From the NCBI RefSeq assembly GCF_003402535.2, contig NZ_AP025172.1, positions 558,001 to 622,000 of the forward strand: 64,000 nt of DNA. The letters run 5' to 3'. The notes under the pieces were generated by a model that was not told where the DNA came from, searched no databases, and was given only the letters and a program-made list of their open reading frames with translations. Made by a program: the position numbers and the translations under genes. The stretch is from Cupriavidus sp. P-10. Its GTDB lineage: Bacteria; Pseudomonadota; Gammaproteobacteria; Burkholderiales; Burkholderiaceae. Below are positions 36,750 to 45,714 of this stretch, one piece after another; within the stretch, counting starts at the first letter, position 1; each line of letters begins with the position of its first letter.

Positions 36750-36998
36750 ATGCCAACGGTCTTATCGATTTTCGGCCTGCGTGTGGTGATCTACCCCAAC
36801 GACCATCGCCCGGCCCATGTCCACGTGATGGGCAAAGGCTGCGAAGCTGTCTTCAATCTGCACTGTCCGAAGGGGCCGCCAGAATTGCGCGAGAACTATG
36901 GTTTTGCGGCCAGGGACTTGGGGAAAATCGTCGACGCGCTGATCGCCCATCTGGCGGCGTTGTGCCGCGACTGGAGAGGCATCCATGGAAATTACTGA
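36750..36998 (+). CDS. DUF4160 domain protein
   Basis: An 82-residue protein matching DUF4160: MPTVLSIFGLRVVIYPNDHR, PAHVHVMGKGCEAVFNL and GFAARDLGKIVDALIAH. This family commonly precedes a DUF2442 gene in a two-gene unit, often regarded as toxin-antitoxin-like. The next gene is DUF2442 and overlaps by 14 bases. ATG 36750 is preferred to an upstream TTG. Activity is not established. Confidence 0.85.
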   Translation: MPTVLSIFGLRVVIYPNDHRPAHVHVMGKGCEAVFNLHCPKGPPELRENYGFAARDLGKIVDALIAHLAALCRDWRGIHGNY

Positions 36999-37410
36999 CG
37001 ACGTGCTGGCCGCTGCGAATGCGCGCGGCGCGGCCAAAAGGGCCTCCTTCCCGGCGGTGGTGTCGGTGCGCTATGACCGGCGCGTCTCGCGCGTGGTAAT
37101 CGCGTTGGCATCCGGCCTTGAACTGGCGTTTTCGCCCAAGGCGGCGCAGGGTCTGGAACACGCCCACCCGGCGGACTTGGCCGACGCCGAAATCAGCCCC
37201 TCGGGGCTTGGCATCCATTTCCCCCACTTGGACGCGGATCTGTATCTGCCGGCGCTGCTCGAAGGTTTTCTCGGCTCCAAGCGTTGGATGGCGTCAGAGC
37301 TGGGCAAACGTGGAGGTGCGGCCTCGACGGCTGCCAAGGCGGCGGCTGCGCGGGAAAACGGTAGGCTTGGCGGACGCCCCCGCAAGAGCAAGTTGCCTGC
37401 CGCCGCGTGA
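36985..37410 (+). CDS. DUF2442 domain protein
   Basis: A 141-residue protein. The first 95 residues fit DUF2442 (VSVRYDRRVSRVVIALASGL, ELAFSPKAAQGLEHA, SGLGIHFPHLDADLYLPALL). The C-terminal tail is rich in Ala, Lys and Arg (KRGGAASTAAKAAAARENGR), probably a basic nucleic-acid-binding extension. It overlaps the DUF4160 gene by 14 bases, so the pair is translated together. Probably the antitoxin-like partner; that is inference from the usual pairing. Confidence 0.85.
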   Translation: MEITDDVLAAANARGAAKRASFPAVVSVRYDRRVSRVVIALASGLELAFSPKAAQGLEHAHPADLADAEISPSGLGIHFPHLDADLYLPALLEGFLGSKRWMASELGKRGGAASTAAKAAAARENGRLGGRPRKSKLPAAA

Positions 37411-37509
37411 AAACAAGGAGCGCCCCTGAAGCGCTTCAGCAGTGCCAACCATGCCGCCTATCGTTGCGAATTAACCCGCGGCCGACCGAAGTGGAAGGTG
37501 GTTGGCGCC

Positions 37510-37655
37510 TGCCGAGGCGAAGATTAAATCCAGGCTCCTATCCGATCGCAGTGGCCGATGGGCGTTGTGGTTGTTGCGCGGCACCTTGGCAAAGCGCGCG
37601 TTGTAGTAGGCGATGAACTCCGCCATGAACGCATTGGCGGCCTCCATGGCGGCTG
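37510..37655 (-). mobile_element. ISNCY (IS1202-type) transposase fragment
   Basis: This segment matches part of the transposase gene at 40265-41665 (around 40700-40845, offset about 3190) with few differences. Both ends of the match break off abruptly, so it is a leftover of an older insertion. Confidence 0.85.
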
Positions 37656-37867
37656 TAGGCGAATTCGATAGAAGGCAGCCAATCCCGTTCTGAATTTATA
37701 GTTTCACTTTAATGAAACAAGCTGGCGAACAGCAGTCTGGCTGGCTTGCCGCGCTTCCCGGGGCGGGCCTCTATGCCGCGACCACTACCTGAGACGACGC
37801 CTTCGTCGCGCGACAAACTCTTCCCAACCGGGCGACCGCATACGAACAGCCTGACAGGAGATGCCCA

Positions 37868-38194
37868 TTGCCCCAGGCGGCGAGGCACTGCGGTGGCTTG
37901 TCGGTGCTGTCTAATCGGGAGAGCTGCAAGGGGGCAATCTCGAGCACGCCCCTGCGTGAGCTGGACGAACTGGGTTTGACGATGCTCGTCGCATGCGCCT
38001 TGGCACCCGAACACGCAGCGGCTGATGAGCGTGGCGCAGTTCGCTTTGAGGAATGGCGCCATTTTGGCGCGGTTTATAAAATTGCGCCAAACGTGGCGCA
38101 GTATGAGGATTTCACTTATGTGATGCACGAGATACGCAGCGCGGCCAGTGCTTTGCTGCCGGGATGTCAAGTGACGCCCGACGCCGAAATCTAA
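37868..38194 (+). CDS. Hypothetical protein, possibly a remnant
   Basis: A 108-codon frame. The C-terminal two-thirds (LRELDELGLTMLVACALAPE, then FEEWRHFGAVYKIAPNVAQY) look protein-like, the N-terminus less so. No ribosome binding site is convincing and I do not recognise the family. It may be the surviving 3' part of a gene cut by IS activity. The rest of 37656-38358 holds only a small inverted repeat, GTTTCA/TGAAAC at 37701-37718. Confidence 0.25.
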   Translation: MPQAARHCGGLSVLSNRESCKGAISSTPLRELDELGLTMLVACALAPEHAAADERGAVRFEEWRHFGAVYKIAPNVAQYEDFTYVMHEIRSAASALLPGCQVTPDAEI

Positions 38195-38358
38195 ATGCAA
38201 TTAACCGCCAAGCGGCGCCAGCAACTATCATCACAGGCTACTAGCGGCATGCCGCGATCAGCGCCCTGGTTCGGCGCACTCGGTACGATTTGGGCGCTTC
38301 AACTGCAACTTGCGGATGCCAATACAAGGATGTGAGAGGACGATCTTGCCGTTTGGAT

Positions 38359-38380
38359 TTCCTTACATTAAAGTAAGGAA
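38359..38380. promoter_or_regulatory. Palindromic operator upstream of the toxin-antitoxin pair
   Basis: TTCCTTAC (38359-38366) and GTAAGGAA (38373-38380) form a perfect inverted repeat around ATTAAA. It lies 20 bases before the antitoxin start, just ahead of AGGAGG (38391-38396). This is the typical position of an autorepressor site of a VapB/MazE-type antitoxin. Confidence 0.6.
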
Positions 38381-38400
38381 TGCAAGTATCAGGAGGTGCT

Positions 38401-38646
38401 ATGGCATCTGCAACCATGACATCAAAGGGACAGGTCACAATCCCGGTGGAAGTGCGGACTCATCTGGGCCTGTCTACCGGGGACCGGATCGAATTCGTGC
38501 TCAATGAACAAACGGGACGCTATGAAGTGGTCCCTGCCACCCGCTCGGTAACCGCTCTCAAGGGCATTATTCGCAAGCCTGCGAAGCCAGTCTCGATCGA
38601 CGACATGAATGCAGCGATAGCGGAGCAAGGGGCTTCTGCGCGATGA
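38401..38646 (+). CDS. AbrB/MazE-type antitoxin
   Basis: An 81-residue swapped-hairpin AbrB-fold protein: SATMTSKGQVTIPVEVRTHL, GLSTGDRIEFVL, then a C-terminal toxin-binding tail (KGIIRKPAKPVSIDDMNAAI). ATG 38401 follows AGGAGG at five bases. It would neutralise the PIN toxin encoded next and repress its own promoter through the palindrome at 38359. It overlaps the toxin gene by four bases. Confidence 0.88.
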   Translation: MASATMTSKGQVTIPVEVRTHLGLSTGDRIEFVLNEQTGRYEVVPATRSVTALKGIIRKPAKPVSIDDMNAAIAEQGASAR

Positions 38647-39038
38647 TCGGTCTCGACACGAATGTGCTCGTACGATACTTCGCGCAAGATGATCCTGTGC
38701 AGGCTAAGCAGGCAACAGAACTGATCGAGTCGCTGACCGGGGACGCCCCGGGTTATGTCACCCAGGTGGCCCTCGTCGAAGTCGTGTGGGTATTAGGACG
38801 GGCTTATGGTGCGGACCGCGATGAAATCACGCAGGTGGTCGAGACGCTGCTACGGACGAAAGAATTGGTAGTCGAATCGGCGGAAACAGTCTGGAAGGCA
38901 TTGCGCCTTTATGGCGGGTCATCGGCCGATTTCGCCGACTGCCTTATCGAACGGATGTGTCACGACGCGCAGTGTGAATACACGATGACGTTTGACACGA
39001 AAGCGGCCAAGGGCGCCGGAATGCGGCTCATAAAATAA
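38643..39038 (+). CDS. vapC: PIN-domain toxin (VapC-like)
   Basis: A 131-residue PIN-domain ribonuclease. Acidic metal-binding residues are visible: MIGLDTNVLVRYF (first Asp), VALVEVVWVL (Glu), SADFADCLIE (Asp pair) and MTFDTKAAKG (late Asp). The start overlaps the antitoxin stop (ATGA). VapC toxins cleave tRNA or rRNA, but the target cannot be read here. A short downstream stretch (IQQFQADLRKLIGVNLA, ending near 39102) may be a gene remnant. Confidence 0.88.
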   Translation: MIGLDTNVLVRYFAQDDPVQAKQATELIESLTGDAPGYVTQVALVEVVWVLGRAYGADRDEITQVVETLLRTKELVVESAETVWKALRLYGGSSADFADCLIERMCHDAQCEYTMTFDTKAAKGAGMRLIK

Positions 39039-39136
39039 GGGAAAAAGGCATTCAGCAGTTCCAGGCCGATCTGCGCAAGCTGATTGGCGTCAACCTGGCT
39101 TAATGAACTGAAACAACACGGAAAAGCGGAAGGATC

Positions 39137-39610
39137 GTGCTGACGTTGAAAGAAATTTTGGAGAACCGCAACCGGCGATGGACGTTAGATGACATGTCGC
39201 CGCTTCGGCCGGGCATCCACGTGTGGGGCATGTATGCAAAGCCTCCTATGCCCGGAATGACGCGGCTGGTTGAAGAACTCAGCCCGGTGATGCTGTTGGA
39301 TGAACAGGCTGACGCTTTCCTGCGGTTGGCCAGCAAGAGCGGCGTGCGAATTGCGATCGACTCCGACTTGCATCCGAGCACTCACGACGGCGAGGCAGGC
39401 GTTTCGTTCTCGGCAGTTATTTCTTTTGCGGCGTTTCGCGAATTCTTTTGCGGAGACGATGAGGCAGATCTGGATCCTGGCGTGTCGGCGTTGCGTAGTC
39501 TCCTGCGCTGGCAGACGATCGGTTGGGGAAGTGCTGGGGCCGACAACGTGGATATCCGCTTTAACTGCAACCTAAGCGCTGCTCCGCGCGTAGGTCGGAA
39601 AAGCACCTGA
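39137..39610 (+). CDS. Hypothetical protein (157 aa)
   Basis: An intact frame from GTG 39137 with GGAAGGA upstream. It starts MLTLKEILENRNRRWTLDDM, has no signal peptide or membrane segment, and contains acidic surface segments (FFCGDDEADLDPG). I do not recognise the family. Small acidic soluble proteins in such places can be immunity proteins, but nothing here proves that. It is flanked by a toxin-antitoxin pair and an IS110 remnant. Confidence 0.6.
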   Translation: MLTLKEILENRNRRWTLDDMSPLRPGIHVWGMYAKPPMPGMTRLVEELSPVMLLDEQADAFLRLASKSGVRIAIDSDLHPSTHDGEAGVSFSAVISFAAFREFFCGDDEADLDPGVSALRSLLRWQTIGWGSAGADNVDIRFNCNLSAAPRVGRKST

Positions 39611-39649
39611 CGCGAGAGCGAACTGCTCCGTTCGCTCCTGAGAATTCGT

Positions 39650-40039
39650 CTAGGCGAAGTGTCGCGCGGCCCGCCTTGGGTAATCAATCGGAAAAGCCGT
39701 TCCCGGTAGCCTTGGTGTGCTGTGTAAGTAATTGTCCAGGCAAAATTGAATGGCCTCCGCGTCCACGAAATCGTTCTTGTTGCCCTTCACAAACGGCTTG
39801 ACGTACTGTGGCGCGATTAGCTTGGCTTCGTGACCGAGTGCCTGCAGCTCTCGCGCAAGGCAATGGGAGCCTGCGCAGGCCTCCATGACCAGCGTGCAGG
39901 GCGGAAAGTTGCTCATCAAAAGGAGCAACTGCTTGCGCGTCACCTTCTTGCGCCAGAGTTCATGCCCACCGCGATCCTGGGCATGCAAGTGAAAGACATG
40001 TTTGCCGAGATCAATGCCGATCAACGCGACTTCACTCAT
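39650..40039 (-). pseudogene. IS110-family transposase, N-terminal fragment
   Basis: The frame encodes the first 100 or so residues of an IS110 DEDD transposase: ALIGIDLGKHVFHLHAQDRG, LVMEACAGSHCLARELQALG, LIAPQYVKPFVKGNKNDFVD. It then runs into unrelated sequence and stops at 129 codons, against about 340 in full-length members. The C-terminal half is missing, cut off on the left side at about 39720. Confidence 0.85.
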
Positions 40040-40112
40040 GGCAGTCTCCCTCCGAGAAGTAACGCCTCCAGCCTAGGCGATGCATCGGGCGATCGGGCTG
40101 ACCATTTCATTA

Positions 40113-41756
40113 TGTCCGGTTGTCCGGTGTCATTTCAGCTTTGTTTGTTCTGTTTTTGGGGTGCCCGTCGGGCGGTGGTGCTGGCCTGAAGCGGCAGAGT
40201 TGTGATCAGGGTGGGGCGGTCATGCCAGCAGGGCGGATTTGAATTCCCAGGTGTCAAGCTGAAATCAGTTCTCGGTTCCGTTAAGCGGCCACGGTTGCCG
40301 CTGTAAGCGTTTTAGCGCTTCCAACATATCGTTCTGATCCAGCGAGCGCTGCGACTTCTTGCCGGGCGGTCGTCCTCGCTTGCGGGGAGCCCCCTCCGTG
40401 CCAGGCACAGATAGCGACCGTGTGTTGTCGCGCTTCTCCTGAACGTATTGGGCCATCTGCAGCACATGTCCCAGGCGCTTGTTGTCCACGATCGCGCCCT
40501 GGTCCACTTCCGACAGCCGGTCATAGGTGGTATAGGGCAGGGCGGCGCCATTCGCCCGCGGCTCGATCCTGCCATCCGGGTAGTGATAGACATCAATGTA
40601 GCGGCCGGCCAGCTTGCGGTGCTCCGGGGTGTCCGCCAGCAGGTAGAGCATCTTGTCGTACTGGATCGTCAGGCTCTTGGACACGCAGCGTGGCTCGCGC
40701 CAAGCGAAGATCAGATCCAGGTTCTCATCCGGTCGCAGTGGCCGATGGGCGTTGTGGTTATTGCGCGGCACCTTGGCAAAGCGCGCGTTGTAGTCGGCGA
40801 TGAACTCCGCCATGAAGGCATTGGCGGCCTCCATGGTGCTGATGCCACGCAGGCGTAGCTCCTTGACCAACCGGTCCTGCAGGGTCAGGTGAGTCCGCTC
40901 GACGCGGCCCTTGGCCTGGCTGCTGTTGGCGCAGATGCCTTCGATGTTCAGCTCAAACAACGCCCGGGCAAACTGGGTGTGGCCGTCGCCGCTGGTCGCC
41001 CCTTGTTTGTTGACCCGGAAAACGCTGGCCTTGTCACTGTAAAACGCCACCGGCTTGCCATGGCGCTCCAGATAGGCACGGGTCGCCGCGAAATACGTGA
41101 ACGTGGATTCCGAATGAGTGAAGCGCAGTTCCATGATCCGGCTGGTGGCGTCGTCGACGTACACCAGCAGCGTGCAGGCTGGCGCGCGCTCCTCAAACCA
41201 GCGGTGATCGCTGCCGTCGATCTGGATCAGTTCGCCATAGCAGGCGCGGCGGTTACGAGGCTGGTAGACCTTGGGCGGCCGCTGTTTGCGCGGCACCCAC
41301 AGGCCGGCTGCCGTCATCAGTCGGCGGATCGTTTCTTTGGACAAGGTCAGTCCATGGCGCTCGTGCAGCTTCTCGGCCGCCAGGGTCGGGCCGAAGTCGG
41401 CGTAGTGTTCCCGGATCAGGCCAAGGGCTACAGATTCGCGGTCCGCAGGCATGCGATTGTTGCTGGGTCGCCCGCGCCGTCGCGACACTAGCCCGGACGG
41501 GCCTTCCTGTTTATAGCGTTCCAGCAGCCGCCGGAACTGCCGGTCCGTGATCTCCAACCGTTCGGCGGCCACACCGGGCCGTAACTGACCATCTACGACC
41601 GCCTGGACGGTCTTGAGCCTGTCTAACTCATGCATGCTGACTGTAATGACCTCGGATTTAGCCATCCTCTGGCGTCTCCATCGTGTTCAACCGGGCAGGC
41701 TAAATACCACGAATGGAGCACTCAAGCGGACATTTCAACTTTGCCAAAACCGGACA
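40113..41756 (-). mobile_element. ISNCY (IS1202-type) insertion sequence 1
   Basis: About 1.64 kb with one transposase gene. Ends carry TGTCCGGTT (left, 40113) and its complement AACCGGACA (right, to 41756). Near the right end CGGACATT(T/A)CAACTTTGCC is repeated at 41727 and 41751, a pattern of repeated end-binding sites. Boundaries are approximate. Confidence 0.7.
40265..41665 (-). CDS. ISNCY-family transposase
   Basis: A 466-residue DDE transposase. An N-terminal helix-turn-helix (RLKTVQAVVDGQLRPGVAAE, RLEITDRQFRRLLERY) precedes the RNase-H-like core with ELIQIDGSDHRWFEE (first Asp), PVAFYSDKASVFR (second Asp) and SSQAKGRVERTHLTLQDRLV (Glu). A basic C-terminal tail (RKRGRPPGKKSQRSLDQN) follows. 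It is full length and apparently intact. Its gene neighbour at 41820 is a related but diverged transposase in the same orientation. Confidence 0.9.
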   Translation of the reverse strand: MAKSEVITVSMHELDRLKTVQAVVDGQLRPGVAAERLEITDRQFRRLLERYKQEGPSGLVSRRRGRPSNNRMPADRESVALGLIREHYADFGPTLAAEKLHERHGLTLSKETIRRLMTAAGLWVPRKQRPPKVYQPRNRRACYGELIQIDGSDHRWFEERAPACTLLVYVDDATSRIMELRFTHSESTFTYFAATRAYLERHGKPVAFYSDKASVFRVNKQGATSGDGHTQFARALFELNIEGICANSSQAKGRVERTHLTLQDRLVKELRLRGISTMEAANAFMAEFIADYNARFAKVPRNNHNAHRPLRPDENLDLIFAWREPRCVSKSLTIQYDKMLYLLADTPEHRKLAGRYIDVYHYPDGRIEPRANGAALPYTTYDRLSEVDQGAIVDNKRLGHVLQMAQYVQEKRDNTRSLSVPGTEGAPRKRGRPPGKKSQRSLDQNDMLEALKRLQRQPWPLNGTEN

Positions 41757-41819
41757 TTACAACTTTGCCGCTACACCGCTTGTCCAGCCGGTTTTGAAAG
41801 GTCGTCCCTTCCGCTGAAT

Positions 41820-43346
41820 TCAAATGTCGGAGCGAGCGTGCTTTTTGTGCGGGGTTGGCGTCTTTTGCGGGGTGGTGGTGGGGCGGTGGTGCTGGCCTGA
41901 CGTGACAGAATTTAGCCCAGGGTGGGGCAATGGATTCACGGTGGGCAAAGTTAAAATGTCCGCCTTCTCATTGCGCGGCGGCGCCGCCATCGCGCGCTCC
42001 AGATCGAGCCGGTTGATCAGCCGCTGCCGCTTGGTGTTGGGCGCCGGCCGGTGTGGGCGCGGCGGCTCGCCGGCCAGCGTGCGCGACGGCCCGATGGTTT
42101 GCCGGCTGTCGCGCCGCGCCTGCACCTGCGCGGCAATGGCCAGCACGTGCCCGAGCCGCTTGTTCTCGACGATCGCGCCCTGGTCGACCTCGGCGAGCTT
42201 GTCAAAGGTGGTGTAGGGCAGGGACGCGCCGTCGGCCCACAGCTCGATCCGCCCGTCCGGATACTCGGCGACCTCGAGGTAGCGGTGGACCAGGCGCCGG
42301 TGCTCGGGCCGGTCCTCGAGCAGGTACAGCACCTTGTCATACTGCAGCGTGAGGCTGGCCGACACCTTGCGCCACTCGCGCCAGCTGAAGATCCGCTCCA
42401 GATCCTCATCGCCGCGCAGCGGCCGGTGCGCATCAAAGTCGCTGCGCGGCACCTTGGCAAAGCGCGCGTTGAAGTCGGCGATGAAATGCGCGGCAAAGGC
42501 ATTGGCCGCATCCATCGTGCTGATGCCGCGCAGCCGCAGCTCCTTGACCAGCCGGTCCTGCAGTGTGCCGTTCATGCGCTCGACGCGGCCCTTGGCCGGG
42601 CTCGAATTGGCGCACAGGATGTCGATATTCAACTCGAACAGCGCGCGCCCGAACTGGGTGTAGCCGCGCCCCTCGGCGCTGTCCCGGGCATTGACCCGGA
42701 AGACACTGAACTTGTCGCTGTAGAACGCCATCGGCTTGCCGTGGCGCTCAATGTAGGCGCGTGTGGCGGTGAAGTACGCTGGTGTGGATTCCGATGGGAC
42801 GAACAGCAACTGCATCAGCCGACTGGTGGCATCGTCGACAAACACCAGTAGCGTGCAGGCCGGGGCCCGGTCCTCGAACCAGGCGTGGTCGCTGCCGTCG
42901 ATCTGCACCAGCTCGCCCAGGCAGGCGCGGCGGTTGCGCGGCTGGTGCACCTTGGGCGGGCGCAGCTTCCTGGGGATCCAAAAACCGGCGTCGATCATGA
43001 TCCGGCGCACCGTTTCCGTGGCCAGGTTGATGCCATGGCGCTCGCGCAGCTTCTCGGCCGCCAGCGTGGGGCCGAAGTCGGCGTAGCTGTCGCGGATCAG
43101 GCCCCGGACACGGGATTCCAGCCCGGGCGGGAGCTGGCGGTTGCTGTCACGACCACGCTTGCGCGAGCCCAAGCCGACGGGACCGTCCTCACGGTAGCGT
43201 AGTACCAGACGTTCCACCTGACGCCGTGATAAGCCGAGCTTCTCGGCCGCGCGCCATACCGACAGGCCATGATCGACCACGGCCTGAATCACCTTGAGCC
43301 GATCGAGTTCGCGCATAGTCATCGTGATGGTCTCGGGCTTGCGCAT
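41820..43346 (-). CDS. ISNCY-family transposase
   Basis: A 508-residue relative of the transposase at 40265. It starts at ATG 43346 (MRKPETITMTMRELDRLKVI), which matches the partner's start; a longer frame exists upstream. Core residues are in ELVQIDGSDHAWFEDR, PMAFYSDKFSVFRVN and SSPAKGRVERMNGTLQDRLV. A Pro/Thr/His-rich tail of about 60 residues ends exactly at the element's left edge. It appears intact. Confidence 0.9.
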   Translation of the reverse strand: MRKPETITMTMRELDRLKVIQAVVDHGLSVWRAAEKLGLSRRQVERLVLRYREDGPVGLGSRKRGRDSNRQLPPGLESRVRGLIRDSYADFGPTLAAEKLRERHGINLATETVRRIMIDAGFWIPRKLRPPKVHQPRNRRACLGELVQIDGSDHAWFEDRAPACTLLVFVDDATSRLMQLLFVPSESTPAYFTATRAYIERHGKPMAFYSDKFSVFRVNARDSAEGRGYTQFGRALFELNIDILCANSSPAKGRVERMNGTLQDRLVKELRLRGISTMDAANAFAAHFIADFNARFAKVPRSDFDAHRPLRGDEDLERIFSWREWRKVSASLTLQYDKVLYLLEDRPEHRRLVHRYLEVAEYPDGRIELWADGASLPYTTFDKLAEVDQGAIVENKRLGHVLAIAAQVQARRDSRQTIGPSRTLAGEPPRPHRPAPNTKRQRLINRLDLERAMAAPPRNEKADILTLPTVNPLPHPGLNSVTSGQHHRPTTTPQKTPTPHKKHARSDI

Positions 43347-43416
43347 CGCGGCCTCCGGTCTCGGACAGACGGAAAGCCGCCAGCATGCCAGCCTTGGCAA
43401 GGGGGTACGACATTTC
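41822..43416 (-). mobile_element. ISNCY (IS1202-type) insertion sequence 2
   Basis: About 1.6 kb. AAATGTCG at the left edge (41822) faces CGACATTT at the right (to 43415). Only about 65 bases separate it from IS 1, and both left ends share the GGGCGGTGGTGCTGGCCTGA segment. Boundaries are approximate. Confidence 0.6.
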
Positions 43417-44192
43417 TATTTGGAGTCCTCTAACGCAAAGTTGTCGGAACGGATTTGGCTCTCTTGCTGCCTCACACACGTGTCCTTCGCAATACACGTC
43501 AGCTTTCCTCCCACGCTCTATCAGCGGAAAAGAGATATGACAAGAAAGGCGTAGCGCAAAACTGCGGTCAAAAGTAGGAATAGCAACTGTGCGGAGGATC
43601 ACTGGTGAGGCAGTGGAGGTCAATTGCTAGGGGATTCGTTGCCTCCGACGACCCCAACTGCTCCAATTCTGCTGGAAGGATGCAAGTACGCTCTCGTCAC
43701 CCCAAATGAACGAAGCCTCCCATGCGGAGGCTGTGTTTGATAATTGAGGTGCGAAAGTACTTCGTTGTTTGGTAGGTCCGGTCAGTTGGAGAGGGACCAA
43801 CGCTGCTCCAGATATCGCGTCTGTTCGGTTTGCCGGATCGGCACGCTACCCCTGGTGGTTATTGGCCGCCACGCAGAACAACGGCGCAATTTTTCTCATT
43901 CACTAAGTTTTCGCTTTTGAGGAAGTGATCTATGGGGTACTCAGTCTCCCATTCCTCAGTGCGCGAGACGAAAATCCGATCGCGGCGCCCCGGGGCCACA
44001 TGCAGCGTTTCCGAACAATGGCGTCGCTTTACAATGTGGAACGGGACCTCGTTAGTCCCATGCAGTTGGTCGGCATGGCGCTTCAGCGTCGTTGCGCCGG
44101 TCACGCGCACTATGCAGCGCTCGCAGGAAGAACCGCAGCACCGTGCTATCGCGCGAATCCATCTAAGATTCGAGTTTGCTTGGAGTGGTGCC
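43417..44192. other. 775-base stretch, no firmly supported gene
   Basis: A minus-strand frame (44194-43859) has some protein-like character, with Cys pairs early and a segment TEEWETEYPIDHFLKSENLV, but no ribosome binding site and no known family. I see no repeats. Confidence 0.4.
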
Positions 44193-44828
44193 ATGGCTGA
44201 AAAATTTGTGTTCCGAGACATGGAATTTCGCGCGGGCGCGCACCTGTGGTCCAACCCAAAACTGCGCGGTACCCCGGCGGAGATTCCCATCATTCTCGGA
44301 CGTCCGACCCTGTTCGATGTGGTCCGACTCGCCCGTCGCTACCCGCTGGAAACGTTGTATGAGACGAATCGGCGACTCCGAGCGAACCGGGAAATTTCCG
44401 AGCGCCAGTTTCTTCGCACGCAGGAGATCCTGCGCAACGTCGAGCGTGTCGATACTCGGACGCCTTCAACTCTCGACGACGTCGCCCGGGCGGTCGCCAA
44501 CCGCTATGAAGATCCGCCGGTTCCGGTCGAGTGCATCCCGACGGCCGCGCAAACCAGGCGCGCCTTGTCACACTGGCTGCCGGCCGGACTACCCACCATA
44601 GCGCAGGGCGAGCGGTATATCTATCTGACCGATGTCCCATTCGAGTTGGAAACGGTGATCATGCGATGGCTACGCTGGCAACTCGATAATGAGCCGGAGA
44701 GATCGTCCACTTGGTTGATCCAGGGCAGCGGCGGGCTGGCGCTCTCGCACGGCGGATGGTGTGCATTCGTGCGCTGGCTAACCGATGCCTTACACCACCG
44801 ACTGGATCAGATTGAAGTTGGACTGTAA
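44193..44828 (+). CDS. Hypothetical protein (211 aa)
   Basis: An intact frame starting MAEKFVFRDMEFRAGAHLWS after GGAG at 44182. It looks soluble, with a helical middle (RYPLETLYETNRRLRANREI, SERQFLRTQEIL) and a Trp-rich C-terminal part (VIMRWLRWQLDNEPERSSTW). The upstream in-frame extension of the ORF is not protein-like. I do not recognise the family. It lies between IS elements, in the region leading to the pPIWI-RE locus. Confidence 0.6.
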   Translation: MAEKFVFRDMEFRAGAHLWSNPKLRGTPAEIPIILGRPTLFDVVRLARRYPLETLYETNRRLRANREISERQFLRTQEILRNVERVDTRTPSTLDDVARAVANRYEDPPVPVECIPTAAQTRRALSHWLPAGLPTIAQGERYIYLTDVPFELETVIMRWLRWQLDNEPERSSTWLIQGSGGLALSHGGWCAFVRWLTDALHHRLDQIEVGL

Positions 44829-45332
44829 CTAGATCGCGGGGCTCGCGGCGCGATGCCCCCGTCGACGCGGCCCTCAAGCCGGCAATGCGCGAGTGACGCG
44901 TCATGTAACCCATAGGACCGAGAGGGTCCTGCCTCGCGCCGTCGCATTGGCCGCGGCGCACCCACCTCCAAGCAATTCGTTTCATGCAAAATCTCGCAGT
45001 TCTTATCCTTCCGGGCACATGGTCTTCGCTCGCCGAATTCAAGGCCGCCATCAAAAAGCAGGCCCCAACCAAGTCTCGGGTCCGGATCGCCGAGTCTGCA
45101 GCAGCTTCCGAAGACCCAATGTTTTACAACCGGTTCGGGCCCTCGCAACTGCTGCCTGCAACCCCCGCGCGCTAAAGGACCGTATTAACCAGGCGGCTGA
45201 CTGGCCAGAGCCACCTCGCGCGAAGGCGCCAGCACTCGCGTCGGCCAGGGAGTTGATACCGCCTGCCGCACACGGTCGCGCGGCAAAGACAGAGTCCATC
45301 CGGCCAGCGCAGGCTTGCCTGCAACGATATCG
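44829..45332. other. Intergenic, no supported gene
   Basis: About 500 bases. ORFs on both strands lack motifs and starts. Nothing else seen. Confidence 0.5.
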
Positions 45333-45714
45333 TTAGCTTCGCTCTTCCGGAATGGGGATCCGCGCAATCAGCGTCGGTAATAACCTGTCGACTTTGGCGT
45401 TGTCTATGCCGTGGGGGGAGTGCGGCCGCGGTTTGATCAAGTCTTGCAGTTCGGCAAGCGCCACGATTTCGCTGGGATGATATAGATCGGCTTGTACCGT
45501 ATCGAGGGTTTCTCGCGCGAGATGTTTCGCAACGTTGCTACAGTCCTCACACATCTCGACGTAGCTATATCCTTCCTCAATGATGGGGTCATAGAGCACC
45601 TTGCTTTTGACTTCAAAGACCCACGGCGTCTGTTTCGAAGGGCGCACACATTGATACCGAGTACGGCCGCAGCAATCGCAAGTCCACTCCGGCCCCACCC
45701 GTGCCCAAAACTTT

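Noticed and set aside
43859..44293. Minus-strand ORF with Cys pairs overlapping the 211-residue gene start
   Set aside because: Some protein-like character, but no ribosome binding site, no known family, and conflict with the better supported plus-strand gene at 44193.
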